A stretch of DNA of 64,000 bases from an uncultured Lachnospiraceae bacterium (GCA_910586645.1 CAJUIS010000007.1:31059-95058); one strand, 5' to 3'; counted from the stretch's first letter, positions 17,255 through 25,882 are shown. Program-made: numbers and translations. The notes: generated by a model from the letters alone, not told the origin.

Positions 17255-17301
17255 CTGTCGTAGTAATTTGCGTATATAAAATAACACAATTACTACGACA
17301 G
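17255..17301 (-). promoter_or_regulatory. Large perfect inverted repeat, PadR operator
   Basis: Fourteen-base arms, CTGTCGTAGTAATT at 17255-17268 and AATTACTACGACAG at 17288-17301, with a 19-base AT-rich centre. It lies 36 bases upstream of the padR start and straddles the likely promoter (candidate -35 TTGATC and -10 TATTTT on the minus strand). Confidence 0.7.
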
Positions 17302-17319
17302 ATCAAGTAATTTTTAAAT

Positions 17320-19530
17320 TTATTCTCCAAATGACATATATTTGATATAGAGATCCTGAAAAATTTCCTCTTTCGCAAGAAGAATTTCCTCCGTATGCTC
17401 TGCAAGAAACTGCAGAGGGGATTTGTTTCGGCGGGCCAGATAGAGAAGCGCTCCGGCTAAGGAGGAATTTCCGGCTGCAGTTGTTTTTAAAGCAAGTTCC
17501 GGCGGCAGAATGCCGATGGCGGCGGCTTTTTTTGGATTTAAAAAATATCCGAAGCCTCCGGCCAGAAAAACGCGGCTGACGTTTTCGGAAGTTATGCCGG
17601 AATGCAGAAAAAGGAGTTCAATGCCTGCGCGGATTGCGGCTTTTGCCATTTGGATTTCCCGGATGTCTTTTTGTGTAAATGTAATCCATGCGCCGTTTTC
17701 TGTCTGTGCCAGAGGATAGCCGTTTTCAATCCAGGGGGCGGCGAGATTTCCCGATGCTCCGATGATTCCGGACAAAAAAAGTCCGGCTGCAGTTTCGATT
17801 ACGCCGGTTCCGCAGATGCCTGCCGGAGGTTTTTGGCCAATTGTCTGCAGTTCCAAAACTTCGCCGTGAATTTCCACATGGGAAATTGCGCCTTCTACGC
17901 TGCCCGTTCCCCATTTGATGTTGCCGCCTTCAAATGCCGGGCCGGCCGCTGCAGACGCGGCAAAAATGCCGTTTTTTGTTTTCAGGGCCATTTCTCCGTT
18001 GGTTCCAAGATCAAGGAACAGAGCCGTTTCATTTTCTTCCGGAATGCCGCAGGCGTAAAGTCCGGCTGTGATGTCGGCGCCTATGAAAGCGGAAATTCCC
18101 GGCAAAAGCGTAACATCCGGCTGCAGCGCGGCGGGAAAGGGTTCTGCAAAAACTTTTTCAAAAGGCAGTTCTTCGAAGGAAAGGCTTTTGGGAGAAAAAG
18201 GATAATGACAGAATCCTTCGCAGGAATAGCCGCGCAGAAGGTGCAGCATAACTGTATTGGCCGCAATAGCAATGTGGCGAATGCGTTTCTTTGGATGCTG
18301 GCTGCAAAGCGAGCGGATGCCCTTGAAAATACCTGTTTTTATGCATTTTTCAAGGAGGCCGCTTTTCCCGCTGTTTGCCGCCTGTATCCGGCTGATGACG
18401 TCGGCGCCGAATGTCCGCTGGGGGTTGACTGCGGTGTGGGAGGCTATGACGCTGCCGCTTTTATAATCCAGTAAAGAGAAAGCGAGCGTCGTTGTCCCGA
18501 TGTCGATTGCGATTCCGCAGTCGTCTGTCTGGCATGGGAAGGAAGCTGCCCGCTTTGGGTTGTCTGTATCACAGTTTCCAAGAGCAAAGAAACCGGAAGG
18601 TTCGGTTTTTGCCACAGAAACAGACAGGTCTTCCTGCAAAACGGCTTTGCAGGCAAGGCGCATTCCATCTTCCAGTTCTTTTTTGGAAAAAAAGGCTGCG
18701 TCTTCCGGCGTGACGGGAAGAAATCCGTTCGTTATGCGGACGCCGCACTTGCCGCAGACGCCCGCGCCGCCGCATTCTGCAGACGGGGAAATGGAATGCT
18801 GTCTTAGCGTTTCAAGCAGATTGCTGCCTTTCCGGCAGGGGATCGTTGTCTTTGAAGCGTCTTTTTCAAGCTCTGCCGTAAGCATGATGCCGGAATTTTT
18901 GCGGAGAGGGCAGTTGTGATCCGGACAAAGACGGCAGTCGTGCGCCAGATTTTTTTGTGTCATATCCTTTGTCAGGACAAAAATAAGGCTCATGGATTTT
19001 TCGGGTTTGAGCATACGGCCGTTTGTAATGGAAAGCCCTAATGTGCGTCCGGCGTCCACTGCATTATAGACGGCGGTTTGAGTTTCAAGCGGCAAATCCG
19101 CCGGAAGTTCAAGCCGGCAGGAAATGCCGCAGCCGTTTTCCCGGCAGATTTGCAGGATGGCTGTATGGAGCTGTTCTTCAAACGCGAACAGGCTGCTGTC
19201 CGCCATTGCATTCAGGACGGAAGCTGTGAGGAGATCGTTGTCTGCGGCATAACGGTCAATCAAACGGCTTACACTGCTTCCAACCGTGAGCATGGCGCAG
19301 AGCAGAAGGCCGTCGTCTTTGGAACGGCCGGAAGAGAGGATGCTTTTTTTGCTGCAAATACAGTATGCGGCCTTGGGAAGCAGCCTCATATTTAGCTTTG
19401 GGAGCAGCCTCTCGTAAATGTCTGAAATTCCCGCTGTCTTTAAATCTGCATTTTGGCGGGTTAAGAGGGCTGTCACAGTTTCTTTGGATGGGCTGACGTT
19501 TTTGCCTGTTATAATCCGAATGTCTTTCAT
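17320..19530 (-). CDS. 2Fe-2S/ASKHA corrinoid-activation protein with MetH-activation-like N-terminus
   Basis: 736 residues. Residues about 1-190 resemble the B12-dependent methionine synthase activation domain (IDRYAADNDLLTASVLNAMADS). Then C199, C202 and C207 form a CxxC-x4-C cluster. A plant-type 2Fe-2S ferredoxin domain follows with C253, C259, C262 and C294. From 337 on there is an ASKHA ATPase domain (AIDIGTTT at 341-348; DLGTNGEMAL; AGGFG near the end), as in RACE/RamA proteins. Such enzymes use ATP and a low-potential electron to reactivate oxidised Co(II) corrinoid methyltransferases. No methyltransferase or corrinoid protein is adjacent, so its partner is elsewhere. Starts 10 bases after GGAG. 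Family sure; partner unknown. Confidence 0.8.
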   Translation of the reverse strand: MKDIRIITGKNVSPSKETVTALLTRQNADLKTAGISDIYERLLPKLNMRLLPKAAYCICSKKSILSSGRSKDDGLLLCAMLTVGSSVSRLIDRYAADNDLLTASVLNAMADSSLFAFEEQLHTAILQICRENGCGISCRLELPADLPLETQTAVYNAVDAGRTLGLSITNGRMLKPEKSMSLIFVLTKDMTQKNLAHDCRLCPDHNCPLRKNSGIMLTAELEKDASKTTIPCRKGSNLLETLRQHSISPSAECGGAGVCGKCGVRITNGFLPVTPEDAAFFSKKELEDGMRLACKAVLQEDLSVSVAKTEPSGFFALGNCDTDNPKRAASFPCQTDDCGIAIDIGTTTLAFSLLDYKSGSVIASHTAVNPQRTFGADVISRIQAANSGKSGLLEKCIKTGIFKGIRSLCSQHPKKRIRHIAIAANTVMLHLLRGYSCEGFCHYPFSPKSLSFEELPFEKVFAEPFPAALQPDVTLLPGISAFIGADITAGLYACGIPEENETALFLDLGTNGEMALKTKNGIFAASAAAGPAFEGGNIKWGTGSVEGAISHVEIHGEVLELQTIGQKPPAGICGTGVIETAAGLFLSGIIGASGNLAAPWIENGYPLAQTENGAWITFTQKDIREIQMAKAAIRAGIELLFLHSGITSENVSRVFLAGGFGYFLNPKKAAAIGILPPELALKTTAAGNSSLAGALLYLARRNKSPLQFLAEHTEEILLAKEEIFQDLYIKYMSFGE

Positions 19531-19611
19531 AATTCATCTGCTCCGTTTCAAAAAGTTATGAGATCTGCCCGGGCGCGTTTTATGCGGCGGGGGCCGATCG
19601 TTGTGTAAAAG

Positions 19612-19652
19612 AAAAAGGAAGGAGCCGTCTTGTTTTTGAACCGGCTCCTTCC
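19612..19652 (-). terminator. Terminator of trpB2-like gene
   Basis: Perfect 11-base arms: GGAAGGAGCCG (19617-19627) and CGGCTCCTTCC (19642-19652). In the minus direction a TTTTTC run follows (complement of 19611-19616). Confidence 0.8.
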
Positions 19653-19668
19653 CTGATGGGCTGGCGTA

Positions 19669-21039
19669 TTATAATTTTGGAAGAGAATCAAAGCCCGGCT
19701 GTAAATCTTCATCTGTCGGGATGTAGTCGGACATTTCTCCGTTGTTATATTTTTCGTAAGCGACCATGTCGAAATATCCGGTTCCGGTCAGGCCGAATAC
19801 GATCGTTTTTTCTTCTCCCGTTTCTTTGCATTTTAAGGCTTCGTCGATTGCGACGCGGATAGCGTGGGAGCTTTCCGGAGCGGGAAGGATGCCTTCCACT
19901 CTGGCAAACTGTTCCGCCGCTTCAAATACGGAAGTCTGTTCCGCCGTCCTGGCTTCCATCAGCCCGTCCGCATACAATTGGGAAAGAGTGGAGCTCATTC
20001 CGTGATAACGAAGGCCGCCTGCGTGGTTGGCGGATGGGATGAAGCCGCTTCCAAGGGTATACATTTTTGCAAGAGGACAGACTTTTCCCGTATCGCAGAA
20101 ATCGTACGCGAATTTTCCCCTGGTAAAGCTCGGGCAGGAAGCCGGTTCTACCGCAATAAACTGATAATCCCTTTCACCCCGGAGCTTTTCGCCCATAAAC
20201 GGGGAAATTAAGCCGCCCAGATTGGAACCGCCGCCGGCGCAGCCGATAATCATATCCGGCACAATGCCGTATTTGTCAAGCGCCGCCTTTGTCTCAAGCC
20301 CTATGACGGACTGATGCAAAAGCACCTGATTTAAAACGCTTCCCAGTACATAGCGGTATCCTTCCGCGCTTACGGCGGCTTCCACGGCTTCGGAAATTGC
20401 GCACCCAAGGCTTCCGGTTGTTCCCGGATGCTCCGCTAAAATCCGGCGGCCGACCTCTGTCGTTTCAGACGGGGACGGCGTTACAACTGCTCCATACGTC
20501 CGCATCACTTCACGGCGGAACGGTTTCTGCTCATAGGAAACTTTTACCATATAAACTTTGCAGTCCAAATCAAAATAAGAGCATGCCATGGAAAGGGCGG
20601 TGCCCCATTGCCCGGCTCCGGTTTCTGTCGTTACGCCTTTTAATCCCTGCTGTTTCGCATAATATGCCTGGGCAATCGCAGAATTGAGCTTATGGCTTCC
20701 GCTCGTGTTATTGCCTTCAAATTTGTAATAGATTTTTGCAGGGGTTTTTAACCTCTCTTCCAGGCAGTATGCGCGCACCAGAGGAGACGGACGGTACATT
20801 TTGTAGAATTTTATGATTTCCTCCGGAATGTCAATATACGGGGTTGTGTCGTCAAGCTCCTGTTTTACCAGTTCCGTACAGAATACGCCGGAAAGCTCTT
20901 CGGCAGTCATTGGCTGTAATGTGCCTGGGTTTAAAAGGGGCGCCGGTTTATGTTTCATATCTGCGCGGACGTTGTACCATTGTTTCGGCATCTCACATTC
21001 GGACAGATATATTTTGTAAGGAATCGTCGTTTTGCTCAT
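19669..21039 (-). CDS. TrpB2-like PLP-dependent enzyme (tryptophan synthase beta, type 2)
   Basis: 456 residues, about 60 longer than TrpB1 owing to an N-terminal extension typical of TrpB2. PLP lysine K117 in SGSHKLNSA, GAGQWG motif, and phosphate-binding loop GCAGGGSNLGG. TrpB2 makes tryptophan from indole and serine. It often stands alone without trpA, as here, and may salvage free indole, a common gut metabolite. No trp genes surround it and no T-box is seen in the roughly 40-base leader. The start follows AGGAGA ten bases upstream. Confidence 0.88.
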   Translation of the reverse strand: MSKTTIPYKIYLSECEMPKQWYNVRADMKHKPAPLLNPGTLQPMTAEELSGVFCTELVKQELDDTTPYIDIPEEIIKFYKMYRPSPLVRAYCLEERLKTPAKIYYKFEGNNTSGSHKLNSAIAQAYYAKQQGLKGVTTETGAGQWGTALSMACSYFDLDCKVYMVKVSYEQKPFRREVMRTYGAVVTPSPSETTEVGRRILAEHPGTTGSLGCAISEAVEAAVSAEGYRYVLGSVLNQVLLHQSVIGLETKAALDKYGIVPDMIIGCAGGGSNLGGLISPFMGEKLRGERDYQFIAVEPASCPSFTRGKFAYDFCDTGKVCPLAKMYTLGSGFIPSANHAGGLRYHGMSSTLSQLYADGLMEARTAEQTSVFEAAEQFARVEGILPAPESSHAIRVAIDEALKCKETGEEKTIVFGLTGTGYFDMVAYEKYNNGEMSDYIPTDEDLQPGFDSLPKL

Positions 21040-21063
21040 TCTTTCAGTCTCCTTTTTCTTTTA

Positions 21064-21092
21064 AAATTATCATTTTCTTGGAGTTCTGTCAA
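21064..21092 (-). promoter_or_regulatory. Promoter of trpB2-like gene
   Basis: Minus strand TTGACA (plus 21087-21092), 17-base spacer, TAATTT (plus 21064-21069), about 25 bases upstream of the start codon. Confidence 0.55.
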
Positions 21093-21193
21093 TCTATCCT
21101 ATGGCGTTTTGTCAAAGAAGGCGCTATAATTGACACTGTTAAATCAGAGTGCCCAATATGGGATGCAGACCAGAAAATGCAGGAGGGATTACT

Positions 21194-21997
21194 ATGAACG
21201 TTACAATTAAAAATGAATTTGCATCCGTGACCTGTCAGACGCATGGAGCCGAGCTGTTATCGTACCGGACGGCTTCGGGAAAAGAATATATGTGGCAGAA
21301 GGATCCGGCGTACTGGGCAAAGTGTTCGCCTGTCCTTTTTCCGTACGTCGGGCCTGTGCCGGAAACGGTTACGGTTGGCGGAGACGCTTTTGCAATCCCG
21401 CGCCATGGATTTGTGAAAGACAGGGAATTTGAAATTGCAGAACAGGGGGAAGATTACGTTATTCTGCAGACAAAGGCGGATGAACAGACGATGGCGGTTT
21501 ATCCGTATGATTTTGTTTTTTTCGTTACATTTCGTTTGGAAGGCGGGAAGCTGAATGTTGTTTATGGCGTTTCCAATCAGGGAAAAAAAGAAATGCCGTT
21601 TCTTATCGGAGGGCATCCGGGCTTTTTCTGTCCAATGGAAGAAGGGGAAAAGTTTGAGGAATATCTGCTTCATTTTGAAGATGAAGAGAAAGAAGACGTG
21701 CATTTAAATTATCCGATGTTTGACAACGACGCGATCCTGTTTGAAAATTTTAAGCGGCATACTGTAAATCTTGTGCACCAGGATACCAAAAAAGGCATCC
21801 GGTTTGATTTTCCGGATTATTTGTCAGTGGCGTTCTGGACGCCCATTAAAAAAGACGCGCCGTTTCTGTGCATAGAGCCATGGTGTGCCGGAACGCTTGA
21901 TCAGGTGCCAAATACAAATATGGAAGAGAAAAAATATGTGCAGCGCCTTGCGCCGGGAACGGCGAAAGATTACAGGTTTTCTGTCTGTCCGGTTTGA
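21194..21997 (+). CDS. Aldose 1-epimerase family protein (LacX-like)
   Basis: 267 residues from ATG 21194, preceded by GGAGGG at a good distance; an upstream in-frame ATG at 21149 has no ribosome site. Galactose mutarotase-like beta-sandwich with IPRHGFVKDREF (first active histidine) and GGHPGFFCP (second), plus WCAGTLDQVP near the C-terminus. The LacX-like subgroup equilibrates alpha and beta anomers of hexoses. It is a single-gene unit with its own terminator; no sugar pathway gene is adjacent. Substrate unknown. Confidence 0.85.
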   Translation: MNVTIKNEFASVTCQTHGAELLSYRTASGKEYMWQKDPAYWAKCSPVLFPYVGPVPETVTVGGDAFAIPRHGFVKDREFEIAEQGEDYVILQTKADEQTMAVYPYDFVFFVTFRLEGGKLNVVYGVSNQGKKEMPFLIGGHPGFFCPMEEGEKFEEYLLHFEDEEKEDVHLNYPMFDNDAILFENFKRHTVNLVHQDTKKGIRFDFPDYLSVAFWTPIKKDAPFLCIEPWCAGTLDQVPNTNMEEKKYVQRLAPGTAKDYRFSVCPV

Positions 21998-22000
21998 CGG

Positions 22001-22068
22001 AAGCCCTTCTGATGCAGTATTTTTAACAGGACGTTCTGTTTTCATTGATGAAAGAAAGGGCTTTTTTT
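22001..22068 (+). terminator. Probable terminator after aldose epimerase gene
   Basis: AAGCCCTTCT pairs with AGAAAGGGCTT (one bulge) around a long loop of about 43 bases, followed by a seven-T run. The long loop makes it less certain than the others. Confidence 0.5.
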
Positions 22069-22103
22069 ACTAAAACATTATGATATACTATAAGGCAAAG
22101 CAT

Positions 22104-22132
22104 TTGACCTGTTTTCTGGATGGAGATTATAT
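22104..22132 (+). promoter_or_regulatory. Promoter of chemoreceptor gene
   Basis: TTGACC at 22104-22109, 17-base spacer, TTATAT at 22127-22132; leader of about 75 bases. It is a housekeeping-type promoter rather than a sigma-28 motility promoter. Confidence 0.5.
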
Positions 22133-22214
22133 GCCGGTGGGATAGGGAAACGGCTTTTTTGTCCATTCAGGGTATGTAACAAAAAATATGCACTGGAAAA
22201 GGAGAGATTAGAAC

Positions 22215-24212
22215 GTGGCCGGAAAAAAAGCATACTCCCCGCGGCGGGGAATCAGAAAAAGTCTTAATTGGAGAATATTAAGAAGCACGACGCTTAATAT
22301 TCTGGTGTTGGTTGTGATATGCTGCGCGATTATGGCGAAATCGATGCAGTCGCTTGCAGACAGTATTTTATTGGATACTTTGCAGCCTATGGCAAGGCAG
22401 TCGGCAAAAACTGTGGAAGCGAACATTCATATGCTTGCGGACAGGATGATGAAGATCGCAGGAGATTTCCGCATGAATCCTGAGGATAAGGACATGACTG
22501 AGGCCAGCCGCAGAGAGGTTTTGGAGGAGGCTGCCGAGATTTATGAACTGTATACGATTGCATTGTACGATCTTGATGGAAACCTGATTCAGGGAATTGA
22601 AGGCGCGCCGGAGAAACTGAGCGGCAGTTTTTTTTCTTATCTGAAGGAGACAGACAATCTGACGACGGATTCTGCCACGATTGTCGGGGAAAATCTTGGA
22701 ATTACAATGGGAATGCCGGTAAAAACAGACAAAGAGACGGCATTGTATGTTGTGGGCGTTTATAAATATGACGCGTTAAACGACGTGATTGAAAGCATCA
22801 GCCTGGGCAAACATGGAATTGCTTATATGGTCAACCGTGAGGGGATTGTTACGTCTCATTCGGAAGAGTCTCTTGTTTTGGAGCAAAATACGCTGGATCA
22901 GCTTAGCTATGGAAATGGGGACAATCTTGCCGGCGTGACTGCCGGAGAGACAGGAGCCACGGAGTTTTCAGCGGACGGACAGAATACGCTGGCGGCATAT
23001 TCTCCGGTTCGCGGAACGCAGTGGTCGCTTGTGATCCAGATTCCAAAGTCGGATTATGACAGCCTGATTAACTCTGCGGTGATGGCTGCTGTTTTATTTA
23101 CCGGGGCGGTTCTTGTCATTTCTATTTTGCTTGTCCTGCGGCTGGCGCATTCGATTTCCCGCCCGGTGAAAAGCGTAACGGGCAGGATGGTGGCGCTTTC
23201 CGACGGAGATTTGCATACCGAGGTGGAACGCGTCCGTTCTAAAGACGAACTGGAACTGCTGACGCAGACATTAGATGAAACGGTTGAGAGCGTTAATCGT
23301 TACATATCCGATATTCAGCAGGTGCTGACGCAGGTTGCGGACGGGAATCTGTGTGTGGAGCCGCAGGTGGACTATAAAGGGGATTTTGCTTTAATCCGGG
23401 CGAGCCTGGGAACAATCCTTTCGTCCATGAACGAAACGATTGCAGGGTTCCGGTCGGCGGCAGTGCGGCTTGCGGATATGTCGGAAGAGTTAAAAGGGCA
23501 GTCCGGACAACTGCATCAGGCGTCTTTGGAACAGAATCAGTCTGCAGAAGAACTGGTTTGTGAAGTTTCCAATGTAAAAGAGCATCTTTATGGAGTTACA
23601 GAAAGCAGCAGCCAGACCCGGGCAAAGACGGAAGAAATCGTACAGTGCGTGCAGGAGGCAAACGCCCGGATGAATTCCCTTTCCGGAGCAATGGATGACA
23701 TCAGCGCAAACGCTCAGGAGATTACAAAGATTGCAAAGGCGATTGAAGACATTGCGTTCCAGACAAACATTCTTTCCATTAACGCATCTGTGGAGGCGGC
23801 CCGTGCCGGGCTTGCAGGAAGAGGCTTTGCCGTAGTGGCGGAAGAAGTAAGGCAGCTGGCTGCAAGAAGCGCGGAGGCGGCAAAGAACGCTACGGATATG
23901 GTGGGAAGCACAAGAACTATGATTCAGACCGGCGTGGAGCTGACGGCCGCGACAGCGGGTTCCTTTGCGGCGATTTCCGCAGTTTCCGATCAGATTGGCG
24001 AAATTACGGATCATCTGGTAGAGGCGGTACAGGGGCAGAAAGGCGCTTTGGCCATTATGGAGGAGCGGATTGAGACGATTTCTGCAATTGCGGATACCAA
24101 TCTCCAGAATGCACAGGGGACAGAACAGTCCAGCGGGCTTTTGGCAAGAGAGGCGGAAGCGCTTTCGGATCAGGTAGAGAAATTTGTATTAAAGGAGGGA
24201 GCAAACAGATGA
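22215..24212 (+). CDS. Methyl-accepting chemotaxis protein
   Basis: 665 residues, GTG start with GGAGAG upstream. One membrane segment near 24-45, an extracellular dCache-like sensor (about 48-285), a second membrane segment near 290-315, a HAMP domain (about 316-370), then a long coiled-coil signalling domain whose tip EDIAFQTNILSINASVEAARAG and GRGFAVVAEEVRQLAARS is the MCP hallmark. It senses an outside ligand and controls CheA. Its stop overlaps the start of an FMN-binding lipoprotein gene by 4 bases (ATGA), a tight coupling suggesting a shared job. No che or other receptor genes are nearby. Confidence 0.92.
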   Translation: MAGKKAYSPRRGIRKSLNWRILRSTTLNILVLVVICCAIMAKSMQSLADSILLDTLQPMARQSAKTVEANIHMLADRMMKIAGDFRMNPEDKDMTEASRREVLEEAAEIYELYTIALYDLDGNLIQGIEGAPEKLSGSFFSYLKETDNLTTDSATIVGENLGITMGMPVKTDKETALYVVGVYKYDALNDVIESISLGKHGIAYMVNREGIVTSHSEESLVLEQNTLDQLSYGNGDNLAGVTAGETGATEFSADGQNTLAAYSPVRGTQWSLVIQIPKSDYDSLINSAVMAAVLFTGAVLVISILLVLRLAHSISRPVKSVTGRMVALSDGDLHTEVERVRSKDELELLTQTLDETVESVNRYISDIQQVLTQVADGNLCVEPQVDYKGDFALIRASLGTILSSMNETIAGFRSAAVRLADMSEELKGQSGQLHQASLEQNQSAEELVCEVSNVKEHLYGVTESSSQTRAKTEEIVQCVQEANARMNSLSGAMDDISANAQEITKIAKAIEDIAFQTNILSINASVEAARAGLAGRGFAVVAEEVRQLAARSAEAAKNATDMVGSTRTMIQTGVELTAATAGSFAAISAVSDQIGEITDHLVEAVQGQKGALAIMEERIETISAIADTNLQNAQGTEQSSGLLAREAEALSDQVEKFVLKEGANR

Positions 24213-24652
24213 AGCGTATTTTGAGTTTGAGTCTGGCATTTTTGCTGTCCGCGGCGCTGTTTGCCGGCTGCGGTGAGAAAACAGGGCTTATGGATGGTTA
24301 TTATACGGCGACGGCGGCTGAGTTCAGCCATGGCTGGAAAGAGTATCTTACGATTATGGTCAAGGGAGGCAGCATTGTTTCCGTGGAATATAACGCCCAA
24401 AATCCGAGCGGCTTTATCAAAAGCTGGGATAACGCCTATATGCAGAATATGCTCCATTCAAATGGCACATATCCAAATGAGTATACCCGTTACTATGCCG
24501 GGCAGCTTTTGGAAAACCAGAATAAGGACGGGATTGATGCGCTGAGCGGGGCGACGTCTTCTTACGGTTCGTTCCAGAAGCTGGCGGAAGCGGTTTTAAA
24601 ACAGGCGGAGCAGGGCGATTCCAGTGTTGCGGTTGTTGACACGTCTGAGTAA
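24209..24652 (+). CDS. FMN-binding domain lipoprotein
   Basis: 147 residues. Signal sequence with lipobox LFAGC, acylated cysteine C21. The rest is a single FMN-binding domain. D110-A-L-S-G-A-T116 matches the [DN]-x-[LIV]-[ST]-G-A-[TS] flavinylation motif used by ApbE, so FMN is expected to be attached to T116 on the outer face of the membrane. Similar small flavinylated lipoproteins take part in extracellular electron transfer. Translation is coupled to the chemoreceptor gene (ATGA overlap). No apbE, rnf or nqr genes lie in the window. The domain and motif are clear; the redox partner is not. Confidence 0.8.
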   Translation: MKRILSLSLAFLLSAALFAGCGEKTGLMDGYYTATAAEFSHGWKEYLTIMVKGGSIVSVEYNAQNPSGFIKSWDNAYMQNMLHSNGTYPNEYTRYYAGQLLENQNKDGIDALSGATSSYGSFQKLAEAVLKQAEQGDSSVAVVDTSE

Positions 24653-24663
24653 AATGAGTATGA

Positions 24664-24880
24664 TAAGAACGATGTTGTCCGGGGAAACAGGTGGAAGCCC
24701 TGTGCGAGCCCGTCGCCGTAAAGCGCAGAAATACTGTCCGTCTTACCGGAAGCCACATTCCGGGAAACGCCATTGGGCCTTGCCTGCCGCATGGCAGGCA
24801 GTTCTGAGAAGGCTGTCAGACAGTGCGCTAAGCCGGAATATCCGGATAACAAAATTCCCAAAAAACAGCCGCGGGCGCCG
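24664..24880 (+). ncRNA. Cobalamin riboswitch (leader of DUF4430/ECF operon)
   Basis: The core GGGGAAACAGGTGGAAGCCCTG (24680-24701, broken here for description: GGGGAA, CAGG, TGGAAGC, CCTG) is followed by GCGAGCCCGTCGCCGTAA. This matches the cobalamin aptamer pattern GGGAA, GGTGAAA, CC, then CCCGC-A-CTGTAA. A later GGAAGCCA recalls the B12-box region, though the 3' box is divergent. A perfect 8-bp hairpin (TGCCTGCC and GGCAGGCA, 24781-24800) and a further TTCCCA/TGGGAA pairing near the ribosome site may form the expression platform. No U-run follows, so control is probably of translation. The operon after it encodes a transport system. Confidence 0.66.
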
Positions 24881-24916
24881 GCGATTGGGAAAATAATAAT
24901 CAAAGGAGATCAAAAT

Positions 24917-25366
24917 ATGCAAAAGAGATGCAGAAAAAAAACATTGTCATTCATCCTTTGTATCACGCTGATTGTGGCTATAGCGATGTGTACGGCCGGC
25001 TGTAATGACAAACCCGGTGAAAAAGTCCCCGCAGGGACAGAAACAGACGTTTCGTCAGACGTTACAACATTAGGAGAAGGCGAAAAGAAATTTGACTTTA
25101 CCGTAGTCGATGCAGACGGAAATGAAACGGAGTTTGAAATCCATACGGACAAAGAAACGGTGGGAGAAGCCCTGGCCGAGCTTGGCGTGATTGAAGGGGA
25201 AGACAGTGAATACGGCCTTTTCGTTAAAACGGTAAACGGCGTTACGGTTGATTTTGAAAAGGACGGAAAATACTGGGCGTTTTATATCAACGGAGAATAT
25301 GCCGAGTCAGGCGTGGATACTGTGGCGGTTACAGAAGGAGACAGTTACTCCTTTAAAGCCGAATAA
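24917..25366 (+). CDS. DUF4430 lipoprotein (transcobalamin-like domain)
   Basis: 149 residues from ATG 24917 (AAAGGAGAT upstream). Lipobox CTAGC with acyl cysteine C29, an acidic linker to about 60, then a DUF4430 domain ending YWAFYINGEYAESGVDTVAVTEGDSYSFK. DUF4430 is related to the beta domain of vertebrate transcobalamin/intrinsic factor. It sits behind a likely cobalamin riboswitch and directly before an ECF S component gene (3-base gap). A surface-held corrinoid-capturing subunit is the natural reading, inferred from context. Confidence 0.8.
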   Translation: MQKRCRKKTLSFILCITLIVAIAMCTAGCNDKPGEKVPAGTETDVSSDVTTLGEGEKKFDFTVVDADGNETEFEIHTDKETVGEALAELGVIEGEDSEYGLFVKTVNGVTVDFEKDGKYWAFYINGEYAESGVDTVAVTEGDSYSFKAE

Positions 25367-25369
25367 ACC

Positions 25370-25882
25370 GTGAAGCTTACCACAAGGGAGATTACGGTAT
25401 TTGCAATGCTTGGATCTGTCATGTACGTTTCAAAAATGCTGATGGAAATTGCGCCGAATATTCATCTGCTTGGAGTCTTTACAATTGCATTTACAGCAGT
25501 CTACCGAAAAAAGGCGTTGTATCCGATTTATATCTATGTGATTTTAAACGGGATATTCAGCGGGTTTTCTTCCTGGTGGATTCCATATTTATATATCTGG
25601 ACAATTTTATGGGGAGCGGTTATGCTGCTTCCGCAGAATATGCCAAAGAAGCTTAAGCCCATCGTATATATGTCAGTGTGCGCGGCGCATGGTTTTTTGT
25701 TTGGAATCCTTTATGCTCCTGTCCAGGCCGTTTTATTCGGGCTGAATTTTCAGGGTATGGCGGCATGGATTGCGGCGGGGCTTCCATTTGATTTGATACA
25801 TGGAGTAAGCAATTTTTTCTGTGGGATTTTGATTGTTCCGGTTATTTCGGCTCTGAATTTGGCGGAAAAAAATATTTTGTAA
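25370..25882 (+). CDS. ECF transporter S component, probably for a corrinoid
   Basis: 170 residues, GTG start three bases after the DUF4430 stop. About six membrane segments: MYVSKMLMEIAPNIHLLG, YPIYIYVILNGIFSG, LYIWTILWGAVMLL, VCAAHGFLFGILYAP and a final helix. This is the small S-component fold of energy-coupling-factor importers. The shared energising module (EcfA, EcfA', EcfT) is not in the window, as is usual for group II ECF systems. Specificity for cobalamin or a corrinoid precursor is inferred from the riboswitch and DUF4430 partner; the residues alone do not prove it. Confidence 0.8.
   Translation: MKLTTREITVFAMLGSVMYVSKMLMEIAPNIHLLGVFTIAFTAVYRKKALYPIYIYVILNGIFSGFSSWWIPYLYIWTILWGAVMLLPQNMPKKLKPIVYMSVCAAHGFLFGILYAPVQAVLFGLNFQGMAAWIAAGLPFDLIHGVSNFFCGILIVPVISALNLAEKNIL

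Noticed and set aside
17602..18474. 290-residue open frame antisense to the corrinoid-activation gene
   Set aside because: Cys/Phe/Arg-rich composition typical of a shadow frame; the minus strand carries the real domains.
21039..21120. T-box leader for the trpB2-like gene
   Set aside because: The leader after the promoter is about 25-40 bases, far too short for a T-box and no specifier hairpin is seen.
24781..24800. Perfect hairpin TGCCTGCC/GGCAGGCA as an intrinsic terminator
   Set aside because: No U-run follows; it fits better as part of the riboswitch leader.
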